Assembly (NCBI RefSeq): GCF_024347435.1
Contig: NZ_AP025480.1
Span: forward strand, 2,728,001-2,792,000
Source of the DNA: Vibrio cyclitrophicus
GTDB taxonomy: Bacteria; Pseudomonadota; Gammaproteobacteria; Enterobacterales; Vibrionaceae
Length of the DNA: 64,000 nucleotides
Direction: 5' to 3'
Shown: piece by piece, positions 18,700 through 27,799 of the stretch
Layout: each line of letters begins with the position of its first letter
How positions within the stretch are numbered: the stretch's first letter is position 1
Notes under the pieces: model-generated
Database searches by the model: none
The model's input: the letters and a program-made list of their open reading frames with translations, nothing else
Told to the model about the DNA's origin: nothing
Position numbers and translations under genes: made by a program

Positions 18700-19635
18700 C
18701 TAATTCTTTAGCTGAAGCAGCCACACCCTTGCGGCTTCAGCATCCAATTCTATTTGATTTTTTAATGCGTCGAACGACTCAAACTTTATCTCGTCGCGCA
18801 GTTTGTGCAAAAGTCGCACTTCTAACTGTTTACCATATAAATTGGCTTTAAAGTCAAAAAAATGTACTTCTAATTGCTGCCTTACCCCATTAACTGTTGG
18901 TCGTTGTCCAATGTTAGCAACACCACCGACAGGAACACCGTCGATATCTAATGCTTCAACAACATACACTCCCGACACAGGAGAAACACAACGTTTTAAT
19001 GGAATATTAGCGGTAGGGAAACCGATAGTTCTCCCTAGTTTACGACCATGAGAAACACGACCACTGATACTGTAGTCACGCCCAAGCATAGTAGCACTAG
19101 AAGCCAAGTCATTGGCCGCTAACGCATTTCGTATCTCAGTGCTGCTTACTCGTAATTGGTTTAAGCAATAGCTTTGGGTGCTCACCACCTCAAAACCATA
19201 TTTTTCACCCGCTTCTTTAAGCATAGCGAAATTACCTGTTCGGCCTTTGCCAAAGCAAAAATCGTCACCAACCACCAAGAATTTCACACCAAGCTTATCA
19301 ACCAAAAGCTCCTTAACGAATGCTTCCGCGGATAAACTAGCAAAATACTGATTAAAATTAACACACAATAAACGACTGATATCTAGCTTACTCAATTGCA
19401 CATATTTATCTCGTAAACGAGTTAAACGCGCTGGCGCTCGACCTTTAGCAAACAACTCCATAGGTTGCGGCTCAAACGTCATAACAACAGAAGGGAGCCC
19501 TAATGCTGCAGCTTGATTAGAAACCTGACTCAGAACTTCTTGATGCCCTAAATGAACACCATCGAAGTTACCTATGGTTAATACACAGCCATGATGCTGC
19601 GCTTTAATATTATGTATACCTCGGATCAGTTCCAT
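18700..19635 (-). CDS. ribF: Bifunctional riboflavin kinase / FAD synthetase
   Basis: The 311-residue enzyme makes FMN from riboflavin and then FAD. The N-terminal adenylyltransferase domain has GNFDGVHLGHQEV (near residue 22) and the S/TST motif in VSSTEIRNAL; the C-terminal flavokinase domain has GRKLGRTIGFPTANI. Length equals the E. coli protein (313). It is followed by ileS and preceded by murJ, all on the minus strand, as in many gammaproteobacteria (ribF-ileS-lspA). Confidence 0.96.
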   Translation of the reverse strand: MELIRGIHNIKAQHHGCVLTIGNFDGVHLGHQEVLSQVSNQAAALGLPSVVMTFEPQPMELFAKGRAPARLTRLRDKYVQLSKLDISRLLCVNFNQYFASLSAEAFVKELLVDKLGVKFLVVGDDFCFGKGRTGNFAMLKEAGEKYGFEVVSTQSYCLNQLRVSSTEIRNALAANDLASSATMLGRDYSISGRVSHGRKLGRTIGFPTANIPLKRCVSPVSGVYVVEALDIDGVPVGGVANIGQRPTVNGVRQQLEVHFFDFKANLYGKQLEVRLLHKLRDEIKFESFDALKNQIELDAEAARVWLLQLKN

Positions 19636-19705
19636 TATGATCAGCTAAAACCTGTAATTTGCATCATTTATTGTGTGAAACCGACGGATTATATACTAAT
19701 CAGCA

Positions 19706-21283
19706 TTAATCTGTCGCTGCTTTTAAATGTTTTACTCGGATACCTAAAATCAGTACCGAAACAATATAAACAAAGCCACCAAGTCCGATCAAGCCTGTTA
19801 ATGTCAGTGCTCTCTGACTGAAGCCCCAATCCAGCCACTGTTGCATATTATCCAACTGCCATAAAATGGCTGCGACCATCACTACACCGGAGACAAGCAA
19901 CTTGGCACTAAACAACAAGGTTGTCTTAGTTAATTGATAGACACCCGCAAGATGCAAACCCCGATATAGCAAGGCCATATTCACAAAGGCAGACAAGGCC
20001 GTCGCAATCGCCAAACCAACATAACCATAGAAGTAAGCAAAGATCGCGTTGAACACCATGTTAGTCACCATAGCGATAATGCCGTACTTAACTGGTGTTT
20101 TGGTATCTTGGCGAGAGTAATAACCCGGAGCTAATACTTTAATCAACATGAAGTTAAGCAGACCTGATGCATAAGCCACTAGCGACATCGACGCCTGTTG
20201 TACATCGTGGGGAGAAAACTCACCACGCATAAACAGCACCATTAACATGGGTTTAGCCAAAACAATCAGACCCAACATAGCAGGAATACCAAGCAGTAAA
20301 ACCATGCGTACGCCCCAATCCATGGTATGCGCAAATCCTTCTCCTTGAGCGTCTACGTGTTTACGAGACAAAGCAGGAAGAATCACCGTCGCAATCGCGA
20401 TCCCGAATAACCCTAATGGAAATTCAAGCAATCGATCTGAGTAGTACAACCAACTGATAGAACCTGTCGCTAGGAAACTAGCAATGAAGGTATCAAACAG
20501 TAAGTTGATTTGGCTGACCGATACACCAAAAAGCGCAGGGATCATTAGTGTGCGGATCTTAACGACACCCGGATCTCTCCAACCCCACTTAGGTTTAACC
20601 AACACACCTGCTTTTATTAAGAACGGCATTTGGAAAAGGAATTGGACTAATCCACCGAGAAATACACCGATAGCTAATCCAATTTCTGGTTGATCTAAAT
20701 TAGGAGAGATAAACCATGCTGCGCCAATGATCATCACATTCAAGAACACAGGTGTAAAAGAAGAGACGGCGAACTTACCTAATGTATTGAGAATCGCACC
20801 AGATAAAGCAACAAAGGTGATAAACCATAAATAAGGGAAGGTAATCTTAAGCATAAAGCTCGCAAGTTCGAATTTTGGGGCTGCAGGTCCGTCATTCAGC
20901 CAGTCGATAAACCAACCGGCACCAAACATCGCAGTGATCACACCGGAGCCCAATACCCCAATAACGGTTACTATAGATACTAAAACTCCGAGAGTACCCG
21001 ACACCTTAGCAATTAAATCTCGTGTCTTATCTTTGTCACCTGCAGCGTGATATTCCGTTAGTACCGGTACAAACGCTTGAGAAAAAGCACCTTCTGCAAA
21101 AAGTCGACGTAAAAAATTAGGAATTTTATTAGCGAAGAAAAATACGTCGGCACTCGCTCCTGCTCCCATTAAATTTGCTACTACTACATCACGTACTAGC
21201 CCCAATACACGGGAAACAAAAGTCATTGCACTGACAATCAGGCCTGACTTTAATAGTCTTTTACTCACAGAAACCTCTGACAC
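19706..21283 (-). CDS. murJ: Lipid II flippase MurJ
   Basis: A 525-residue MOP-superfamily transporter with about 14 membrane segments that moves the peptidoglycan precursor lipid II across the inner membrane. Family marks are the N-terminal SRVLGLVRDVVVANLMGAG, NKIPNFLRRLFAEGAFSQAFVPVL and the basic loop GYYSRQDTKTPV. The gene lies 70 bases upstream of ribF and diverges from rpsT, as in E. coli-like orders. Confidence 0.96.
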   Translation of the reverse strand: MSEVSVSKRLLKSGLIVSAMTFVSRVLGLVRDVVVANLMGAGASADVFFFANKIPNFLRRLFAEGAFSQAFVPVLTEYHAAGDKDKTRDLIAKVSGTLGVLVSIVTVIGVLGSGVITAMFGAGWFIDWLNDGPAAPKFELASFMLKITFPYLWFITFVALSGAILNTLGKFAVSSFTPVFLNVMIIGAAWFISPNLDQPEIGLAIGVFLGGLVQFLFQMPFLIKAGVLVKPKWGWRDPGVVKIRTLMIPALFGVSVSQINLLFDTFIASFLATGSISWLYYSDRLLEFPLGLFGIAIATVILPALSRKHVDAQGEGFAHTMDWGVRMVLLLGIPAMLGLIVLAKPMLMVLFMRGEFSPHDVQQASMSLVAYASGLLNFMLIKVLAPGYYSRQDTKTPVKYGIIAMVTNMVFNAIFAYFYGYVGLAIATALSAFVNMALLYRGLHLAGVYQLTKTTLLFSAKLLVSGVVMVAAILWQLDNMQQWLDWGFSQRALTLTGLIGLGGFVYIVSVLILGIRVKHLKAATD

Positions 21284-21443
21284 TGGTTGATTACTTTCAA
21301 GCGAGGATAAATACTATCCTGTCCTAAGAAGCATATTTATTAGCATTGGTCTAAAAATGCTGTTAGAATCCCCGCCATCTTAACCGCGATGACCTTTCCA
21401 TACCAAAGTTTGTTTGGCTACGATTGGTTTTTGCACAAATCAT

Positions 21444-21472
21444 TTGACAATTAAGCGCTAATGAGGGATAGT
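21444..21472 (+). promoter_or_regulatory. rpsT promoter
   Basis: A consensus -35 TTGACA (21444-21449), a 17-base spacer and GATAGT (21467-21472) precede a GC-rich discriminator (CCTCGCCC) of the kind found at stringently controlled ribosomal promoters. A second weaker promoter may lie near 21340-21369. Confidence 0.65.
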
Positions 21473-21519
21473 CCTCGCCCTTAAATTGTCACCGAACTAA
21501 GTTTTTGGGAGTTAGACCC

Positions 21520-21780
21520 TTGGCAAACAGTAAATCTGCTAAGAAGCGCGCTATCCAAGCTGAGAAACGTCGCCAGCACAATGCTAGCCGTCGTTCTATG
21601 ATGCGCACTTACATGAAAAAGACTATCGCAGCTATCGCAGCTGGTGATAAAGAAGCTGCAACTGCTGCTCTTGTAGAAGTTACACCACTTCTAGACCGTA
21701 TGGCGACTAAAGGCCTTATTCATAAGAATAAAGCTGCACGTCATAAGTCTCGTTTCGCTGCTGCAATCAAAGCTCTTTAA
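21520..21780 (+). CDS. rpsT: 30S ribosomal protein S20
   Basis: An 86-residue basic protein binding 16S rRNA, recognised from [21 protein letters not shown] and the [10 protein letters not shown] stretch. The start is TTG at 21520, with GGGAG upstream. E. coli rpsT also starts with UUG, a feature tied to its autoregulation by free S20. A TTG five codons earlier is in frame but would add residues not present in the family. It diverges from murJ. Confidence 0.96.
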   Translation: MANSKSAKKRAIQAEKRRQHNASRRSMMRTYMKKTIAAIAAGDKEAATAALVEVTPLLDRMATKGLIHKNKAARHKSRFAAAIKAL

Positions 21781-21808
21781 TAGAAATTTGATTACAACGC
21801 AAAACGAA

Positions 21809-21836
21809 AAAAACCGGCCTTGGCCGGTTTTTTTAT
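21809..21836 (+). terminator. Terminator after rpsT
   Basis: AAACCGGCC-TT-GGCCGGTTT is followed by a T run. The stem is strong, GC-rich and perfect. Confidence 0.92.
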
Positions 21837-22106
21837 ATCTAAATTTTGAGTAACGCTGTTATTTTTCTCGCTGAACGTTGTTTTTTTACTAACAGCTATT
21901 GGTTTATTACAAAATATTTTTCTTACTAAAAATTGTTTCGTTGACCGATAGACAAATAAGTAGACAAACAAACGTCTAACAAATCGATCAAAGAGAGTAG
22001 ATTGATAAAAGATAACTGATAGGTACTAACGTTCGACGTGAAATATTGACACTTCCTTGTGTCGACCTTATTCCTGATAAGAGATTACCCTCCTACCAAC
22101 AACAAG

Positions 22107-22400
22107 CTACTTGCAGTACATACCGTGCAGTAGGTTAATCATTGCTTTTACTTCTTCGCTACTCAATGTGTAATATACAGTTTGAGCCTCTTTACGAGTA
22201 TCAACCAAGCCATCCCTTCTCAACCACGCAAGGTGCTGAGATAAAGCAGACTGACTCAGTTCTAACTTGCCACACAACTCCCCAACCGACAGCTCAGTAC
22301 CATGTAACAGGCACAAGATTTGTAAGCGACGCTCGTTGGCCATGGCTTTAAGTAGAATCACAGCTTGCGCTGAGTTCTTCTCCATCTCTTTTAAGTTCAT
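22107..22400 (-). CDS. hlyU: ArsR-family transcriptional regulator HlyU
   Basis: A 97-residue winged-helix regulator. The helix-turn-helix is in LSVGELCGKLELSQSALSQHL (near 35-55) and the wing in KEAQTVYYTL. It resembles V. cholerae HlyU, an activator of haemolysin and RTX toxin genes that counteracts H-NS. It lacks the metal-binding motif of ArsR/SmtB sensors; cysteines are present (near 29, 41 and 96), in keeping with a proposed redox response of HlyU. The order rpsT, hlyU, nhaR, nptA matches what I recall from V. cholerae chromosome 1. Confidence 0.9.
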   Translation of the reverse strand: MNLKEMEKNSAQAVILLKAMANERRLQILCLLHGTELSVGELCGKLELSQSALSQHLAWLRRDGLVDTRKEAQTVYYTLSSEEVKAMINLLHGMYCK

Positions 22401-22500
22401 AGTTTGGCTCCCTACAACCTTTACGCCAACTACGGGCTATCAGAATTTCCGGCATATGGTAGGGTTATGATAATCGATATCAATTCATTAACAAACAACC

Positions 22501-23391
22501 TCACTCGAACAATTTGCTAAAATCTGCGTCACATACATTTTTTACTGCTGGATGTTGGATCATCCTCTCAGCAAATATGACGTAGTACTCTTCTTTTAAC
22601 TCTTCGATGCCACCCAACAGCTGTAACGATGTGTCTTCTTCAACTTCAGATATATAGAGAGTAGGTGCTAAAAAAATAGCGTCATGATGATAACGAGCAA
22701 AAGCTTTCATCAGTGCCGCATCATCAAATTCGCCTAAAATATCGGGCTTTAGACCCTGCCTATCAAACCACTGTAGTACCTTTCGTCCCATAGAAGTTCG
22801 ACTTCCGGGGATAAGAAGCTTCCTTTGCTCCAATACAGCGGGGAAACTCACATCTTCTACATTACCAGAACAGAAAAAAGTCATACCACTCTCACCCAGC
22901 TTCTTACTAAACAAGCCAGGGCTTTGACTAGAATCCACCGGACAGTCAGACAAGATCATATCGAGCTTATGTTGAGAGAGTTGTTCAAGAAGCATTTCAT
23001 GAGTCGATTCAAAACAGCGAAGGTGGATACTGTTATCTTCTGGAATCGTCGACATCAAGATCTTGCTCACGAGCCTTTTTGACAGCGCATCCGCTACACC
23101 CACATCAAACAGAATATTTGAGTGCTGGCTGTAATTCACAATATCCAACATTTCATAACTTAAGCCAAACATACGATCAGCATACTTAAACACCAGCTGA
23201 CCAAGCTCAGTAGGTTCAACACTGCGACCATTGCGCTTAGTTAACTTGCCATCCATGCGCTCTTCTAACGCTTTAATCTGACCTGTAACCGTTTGAGGTG
23301 TGAGAAATAGGGCTTCTGCAGCTTTAGTAACAGAACCTTGCTTGCAAACCATCCAGAAGTAATAGAGGTGGTTGTAGTTGAGGTGCGACAT
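22501..23391 (-). CDS. nhaR: LysR-family activator NhaR
   Basis: A 296-residue LysR-type regulator with an N-terminal HTH ([22 protein letters not shown], near 21-42) and a substrate-binding effector domain. The start [21 protein letters not shown] is that of NhaR, the sodium-responsive activator of the Na+/H+ antiporter gene nhaA. nhaA itself is not in the window. The adjacent nptA encodes a sodium-coupled phosphate transporter, a possible second target in theory. Confidence 0.9.
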   Translation of the reverse strand: MSHLNYNHLYYFWMVCKQGSVTKAAEALFLTPQTVTGQIKALEERMDGKLTKRNGRSVEPTELGQLVFKYADRMFGLSYEMLDIVNYSQHSNILFDVGVADALSKRLVSKILMSTIPEDNSIHLRCFESTHEMLLEQLSQHKLDMILSDCPVDSSQSPGLFSKKLGESGMTFFCSGNVEDVSFPAVLEQRKLLIPGSRTSMGRKVLQWFDRQGLKPDILGEFDDAALMKAFARYHHDAIFLAPTLYISEVEEDTSLQLLGGIEELKEEYYVIFAERMIQHPAVKNVCDADFSKLFE

Positions 23392-23782
23392 AGATGTGCC
23401 GTAATAATAAAAGAGAAGATATCCTTTATATCAAATATGACGCACTCACTCAACAAACTCGGAAAAACCTAACTTATACATCGATTACTACTTATTTTTT
23501 CGAAGTGTCTAATTTCATAATGTAATATTTAAGCGATTATTTTCAATTTTTTTCTAACTTTTAAGATCTATATCACCTCTCAAAAATCAAAATAAAATCA
23601 TTTAAAAACAACAATTTAACCAACCACCATTTAAAGTTTTGATATTTAAACAGCAAATCATCACAAAAAAGTCTCACCTAAACCAAAATGTAATATTACT
23701 GAAATATTTCCCCTCTAACATCACGCTCAGATTAAACAAACAGACCAAACACAGACTTAAACGGTCCAATGGAGAAAACATT
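23392..23782. other. AT-rich divergent spacer nhaR / nptA
   Basis: About 390 bases, very rich in A+T, between divergent nhaR and nptA. It should hold both promoters. An open frame reaches back from nptA to 23639 but has no ribosome site and no family support. I see no clear operator. Confidence 0.5.
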
Positions 23783-24928
23783 ATGAACCAAGCTACTACT
23801 GCAGCAGCGCCGATTTCGAGCACTACTCGTTGGCTACGCTGGGCTAACTTGGCATTCATGCTTTACCTACTATTACTTTCAGTTTCAATGGTTGGTACAG
23901 GCTTCAAATGGGCAACAGGCGAACAAGCAAAGGTTCTTTTCGAATTTGCTTCACACCCAGTTGCAGGCTTAATGATCGGCTTAGTGGCAACAGCACTTAT
24001 TCAATCATCAAGTACAGTTACTTCAATTATCGTTGGCCTTGTGGCAGGTGGTTTACCTGTTGAGCTAGCAATCCCTATGATCATGGGTGCAAACATTGGT
24101 ACAACAGTAACCAATACACTTGTTAGTCTTGGTCATGTTCGTTGTAAAGAAGAATTCAAACGTGCATTCGCAAGTGCGACCATTCACGACTTCTTTAACT
24201 TATTAGCCGTCGCTATCTTCCTACCATTAGAGATGGCATTTGGTATTCTAGAGAAAATTTCTCACTGGTTAGTATCACCGATGCTAGCAACAGGTGATAT
24301 GAGCATGGGTGGTCTTAACTTCATCAAGCCAATCACTAAACCAGTAGTCAGTGCGATTAAAGAACCACTATCAACGTTTGGCGACACTGTAGGCGGCGTC
24401 ATGCTTATCGTTCTTGGTATCGCAACAATCTTCGTAGCTATCACTGTAATGGGTAAGCTAATGAAGAGCCTGATGGTTGGTCGTGCTCGTGAGATTCTAA
24501 AGAATGCAATCGGTCGTGGTCCTATCCACGGTATCGCTTCTGGCTCTATCGTGACTATCCTTGTTCAGTCATCTTCTACGACAACAAGCTTGATGGTTCC
24601 GCTAGTAGGCTCAGGTGTTCTTAAAGTACGTGACGTTTACCCATTCACTCTGGGTGCAAACATTGGTACTTGTATTACCGCTCTACTTGCAGCTACAGCA
24701 GTATCTGGTGAGTTTGCAGTATTCGCACTACAGATTGCTCTAGTACACTTGGTGTTCAACATCATGGCAACGGTATTCATCTTCGGTATTCCGTTCCTAC
24801 GTGAACTTCCAGTGAAAGCTTCTGACATCATTTCTGATATGGCTGTGAAGAATAAGTCTGTAGTCGCTGGTTACCTTGTTGCAGTATTCCTTGTACTGCC
24901 TGGTACTGTGTTAGCACTGACTGCTTGA
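23783..24928 (+). CDS. nptA: Sodium-dependent phosphate cotransporter NptA
   Basis: A 381-residue NptA/PNaS family membrane transporter importing phosphate with Na+. The two inverted-repeat halves each carry the QSSS signature: TALIQSSSTVTS near residue 72 and TILVQSSSTTTS near residue 256, each followed by a GANIGT motif. The start at 23783 has GGAG upstream and gives the length of V. cholerae NptA (about 382). It fits a marine organism using sodium gradients. A strong terminator follows. Confidence 0.95.
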   Translation: MNQATTAAAPISSTTRWLRWANLAFMLYLLLLSVSMVGTGFKWATGEQAKVLFEFASHPVAGLMIGLVATALIQSSSTVTSIIVGLVAGGLPVELAIPMIMGANIGTTVTNTLVSLGHVRCKEEFKRAFASATIHDFFNLLAVAIFLPLEMAFGILEKISHWLVSPMLATGDMSMGGLNFIKPITKPVVSAIKEPLSTFGDTVGGVMLIVLGIATIFVAITVMGKLMKSLMVGRAREILKNAIGRGPIHGIASGSIVTILVQSSSTTTSLMVPLVGSGVLKVRDVYPFTLGANIGTCITALLAATAVSGEFAVFALQIALVHLVFNIMATVFIFGIPFLRELPVKASDIISDMAVKNKSVVAGYLVAVFLVLPGTVLALTA

Positions 24929-24979
24929 TAGCTAAAGAATTAGATAGCTTAACCGCTAGAAAGACACATCGCTTATAGC

Positions 24980-25017
24980 AAAGCCCGCAACTTCCTAGGT
25001 TGCGGGCTTTTTCTTTT
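24980..25017 (+). terminator. Terminator after nptA
   Basis: AAAGCCCGCAAC pairs with GTTGCGGGCTTT around a 7-base loop, followed by TTCTTTTT. Confidence 0.93.
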
Positions 25018-25259
25018 TAGGAGCCGATGAGGGAAGAAAAAGAAGGTGTGGGATTCGAGTAGCGAGTGACGAAAAGCAAAAGCAGATGCGTGATTCGAGT
25101 AAACGAGTAAAAAAAAAGCGACTCCCCTCATTATCTGCGTTTGATATTTCGTATATCACTGACTCAAATCTAAACACGCTCTTCGTATCTCGTTACCGAG
25201 CTACAGGTACAAAAAAAGCCGCACAATGGCAGCCTTTTAATCAAATAAAACGGATTGCA
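25018..25259. repeat. Non-coding spacer with duplicated GATTCGAGTA element
   Basis: Between converging nptA and thyA. GATTCGAGTA occurs at 25052-25061 and 25092-25101 (period 40), each followed by a variant of CGAGT. The sequence resembles short intergenic CGAGT-rich elements I recall from other vibrios. A weak hairpin near 25210-25240, with a T run on the minus strand, may end thyA. Confidence 0.5.
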
Positions 25260-26111
25260 TTAAACCGAGAATGGGTACTTAATCGCCTCGTGGCATTCGT
25301 AACCTTCAACCCAGAAGTCATCCATCGTTACCCATGTTTCTAAATCTTCTAGAGACTTAATCTCAGGATTGATATGGAATGTAGGGCCAGCTAACGGCTC
25401 ACGCTTCAACTGAACATCGCGCATTGGTGCAAGTTGATCTTCATAGATATGAGCGTTAACAAGCTTGTGGTAAGCCACGCCCGCCTTCTTGCCGGTGATC
25501 TGCGCCATGATAGCGAGGAACACATACACTTGAACCATATTGAAATTCAAACCTAAAGGGACATCACAAGAGCGCTGAGTACTATTTAAGTACAGGGTGT
25601 CACCAAGCAGAGAGAAGTGGTGGCTGTACATACACGGACGCAAACAACCCATGTGAAACTCGCCTGGGTTGTAGAAGTTTAAAATCTCGCCACGGTCATC
25701 AATACCGTTAGTTAAATCATCAACAATCTTCTTCAGTTGGTCGATATGACCGCCGTCAGGTTTTGCCCATGCACGTCCTTGAACGCCGTAAACACGGCCC
25801 ATGTCGTCTTCACCCTTGCGGTAAGGATTATTCAGCCATGCCTCGTTCAGGTTCGAATTCGCATCCCAGGTTTTAGTCCCTAGCTTGCGAAAATCTTCAG
25901 CATTATCGTAACCACGGATATAACCAAGCAGTTCAGCAACTGCCGCTTTCCAAAAGCTTTTACGCGTTGTTACCAGTGGGAATTGGTTATTACCAACATC
26001 ATATTCAAGGTCAGCATTGATCACAGTTAGGCAGCGCTTGCCAGTGCGTTCATTTTCAATCCAAGTACCGTCATCAACGATACGCTGACAGAGGTCTAAA
26101 TACTGTTTCAC
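25260..26111 (-). CDS. thyA: Thymidylate synthase
   Basis: A 283-residue enzyme methylating dUMP to dTMP with methylene-tetrahydrofolate. The active-site Cys is in LRPCMYSHH, and the folate/dUMP-binding stretch [14 protein letters not shown] follows, with [13 protein letters not shown] later. It is the longer 280-residue type compared with E. coli (264). It is the last gene of the rppH-ptsP-TSUP-lgt-thyA operon, nine bases after lgt; lgt-thyA linkage is also seen in E. coli. Confidence 0.96.
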   Translation of the reverse strand: MKQYLDLCQRIVDDGTWIENERTGKRCLTVINADLEYDVGNNQFPLVTTRKSFWKAAVAELLGYIRGYDNAEDFRKLGTKTWDANSNLNEAWLNNPYRKGEDDMGRVYGVQGRAWAKPDGGHIDQLKKIVDDLTNGIDDRGEILNFYNPGEFHMGCLRPCMYSHHFSLLGDTLYLNSTQRSCDVPLGLNFNMVQVYVFLAIMAQITGKKAGVAYHKLVNAHIYEDQLAPMRDVQLKREPLAGPTFHINPEIKSLEDLETWVTMDDFWVEGYECHEAIKYPFSV

Positions 26112-26120
26112 ACCAGTTCC

Positions 26121-26942
26121 TTACTTCGTTTGTTGTGGTAATTCATCTTTGTAGTGACCACGCTTGTATGCCCACACCATCATCAGCACACCGATGATAA
26201 CCATTGGCAGTGACAAAATTTGTCCCATAGAGATAAATCCACCGAACAAACCTAGATGAGCATCAGGTTCACGTACGTATTCTACTAAGAAGCGGAATGT
26301 ACCATATCCTGCGAGGAATAACCCTGACACAGAACCAAGAGGACGCGGCTTTTTGATAAACCAGTTCAAGATGAAGAACAGCACAATACCTTCAAGCGCC
26401 ATCTCGTAAAGTTGAGATGGGTGACGAGGAAGTGGACCACCATTAGGGAATACGATTGCCCATGGCACATCAGTCACACGGCCCCAAAGCTCGCTGTTCA
26501 TGAAGTTACCTAAACGCCCCATGCCCAAACCAAATGGAACCAATGGCGCGATCATGTCAGCTACACCAAAGAAGGTTCGACCGTTCTTTTTCGCATACCA
26601 GAACATCGCAGTGATAACACCAAGCAAACCACCGTGGAAAGACATACCACCCGTCCATACCTTAAAGAGGTAAAGAGGGTCTGCTAGGAAAAGGTCAAAG
26701 TTATAGAAAAGTACGTAGCCAATACGACCGCCAAGTACTACACCTAGAAAGCCTGCAAATAACAAATCTGATACTTGCTCTCGGGTCCAACCACTGTCTG
26801 GTTGATCAGCTCGGCGATTTGCTAGCCAAAGAGCAAACATAAAGCCAACAAGGTACATTAAGCCATACCAGCGAACTGAAATTGGTCCTAGTTCGATAAG
26901 AACAGGATCGATATTTGGGAATTCGATAAAACCCTGAGACAT
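26121..26942 (-). CDS. lgt: Prolipoprotein diacylglyceryl transferase
   Basis: A 273-residue inner-membrane enzyme with about seven membrane segments. It transfers diacylglycerol from phosphatidylglycerol to the lipobox cysteine of prolipoproteins, the step before LspA. The Lgt signature [19 protein letters not shown] (near 139-157) and the HPSQLYE motif are present, along with HGGLLG carrying the conserved active-site His. Nine bases separate it from thyA. Confidence 0.96.
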   Translation of the reverse strand: MSQGFIEFPNIDPVLIELGPISVRWYGLMYLVGFMFALWLANRRADQPDSGWTREQVSDLLFAGFLGVVLGGRIGYVLFYNFDLFLADPLYLFKVWTGGMSFHGGLLGVITAMFWYAKKNGRTFFGVADMIAPLVPFGLGMGRLGNFMNSELWGRVTDVPWAIVFPNGGPLPRHPSQLYEMALEGIVLFFILNWFIKKPRPLGSVSGLFLAGYGTFRFLVEYVREPDAHLGLFGGFISMGQILSLPMVIIGVLMMVWAYKRGHYKDELPQQTK

Positions 26943-26999
26943 ACGTGGCTCTCTATCTAAATTGAATAACGGTCAGCTCAGCAGCTGACAAAAAAGACA

Positions 27000-27791
27000 C
27001 TACAGCAGCATTGTAGCTGCTATAAACATTAAAAATATTGCAAAGAATTTCTTTAGCACGGGAGTTGGCAATTGCGTCGCCAGTTTCGCACCAACTCGAG
27101 TAGTTAGAACTGAAGTACAAGATATTGCGACCAAAGCTGGTAGGTAAACATAGCCCAAACTAAACGCTGGAAGATCATCTACAGACGAACCATGCCAAAT
27201 AAACCCGAGCATTCCTGAAATAGCAATAACAAAGCCGCACACCGAAGAGGAACCCACGGCCTTGCGCATTTCTACACCATGATGGTTAAGAAAAGGCACA
27301 GATAAAGATCCACCACCAATACCAGCCAAGCTTGAGACTAAGCCAATACCGCCACCACATAACATCGTTTTTGCAGAGCCTGGCATCGCTTTCTGACTCG
27401 TAGAACGAATCGATAACAGCATTTGTAATGCCAATACCAATACAATCACACCAAAGACTTTCGGTAGATATTGAGCTGGAATGATGTCGGCGACAAAAGA
27501 ACCGAGAAAACCACCCACGACCACACCTGGCATCAACCATTTAACGACAAATATCTCTACGTTACCCAACTTTAAGTGGTTAATCGCAGACGATCCTGAC
27601 GTAACAATAATGGTTGATAACGAAGTCGCCAATGCCATCTGCATCGCAAACTCTTGAGGGATGCCCGCTTTAGGAAGCAAAAACAATAAGGCAGGCACCA
27701 CCAGCAAGCCACCGCCAATGCCCAGCAAACCCGCTAAAACACCAACAACAGCACCAAGACCTGCTAACAAGCCTATTAGTTCATATGACAC
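27000..27791 (-). CDS. TSUP (TauE/SafE) family membrane transporter
   Basis: A 263-residue protein with about eight membrane segments. The two-repeat architecture shows in the glycine-rich loops GLLGIGGGLLVVPALLF (near 21-37) and SLAGIGGGSLSVPFL (near 154-168). The TSUP family moves sulfur-containing or other small anions, often outward; the substrate here is unknown. The gene is eight bases after ptsP and 57 bases before lgt, so it belongs to the same operon, as in E. coli where an unrelated-function neighbour sits there. Confidence 0.85.
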   Translation of the reverse strand: MSYELIGLLAGLGAVVGVLAGLLGIGGGLLVVPALLFLLPKAGIPQEFAMQMALATSLSTIIVTSGSSAINHLKLGNVEIFVVKWLMPGVVVGGFLGSFVADIIPAQYLPKVFGVIVLVLALQMLLSIRSTSQKAMPGSAKTMLCGGGIGLVSSLAGIGGGSLSVPFLNHHGVEMRKAVGSSSVCGFVIAISGMLGFIWHGSSVDDLPAFSLGYVYLPALVAISCTSVLTTRVGAKLATQLPTPVLKKFFAIFLMFIAATMLL

Positions 27792-27799
27792 GTCAAATC

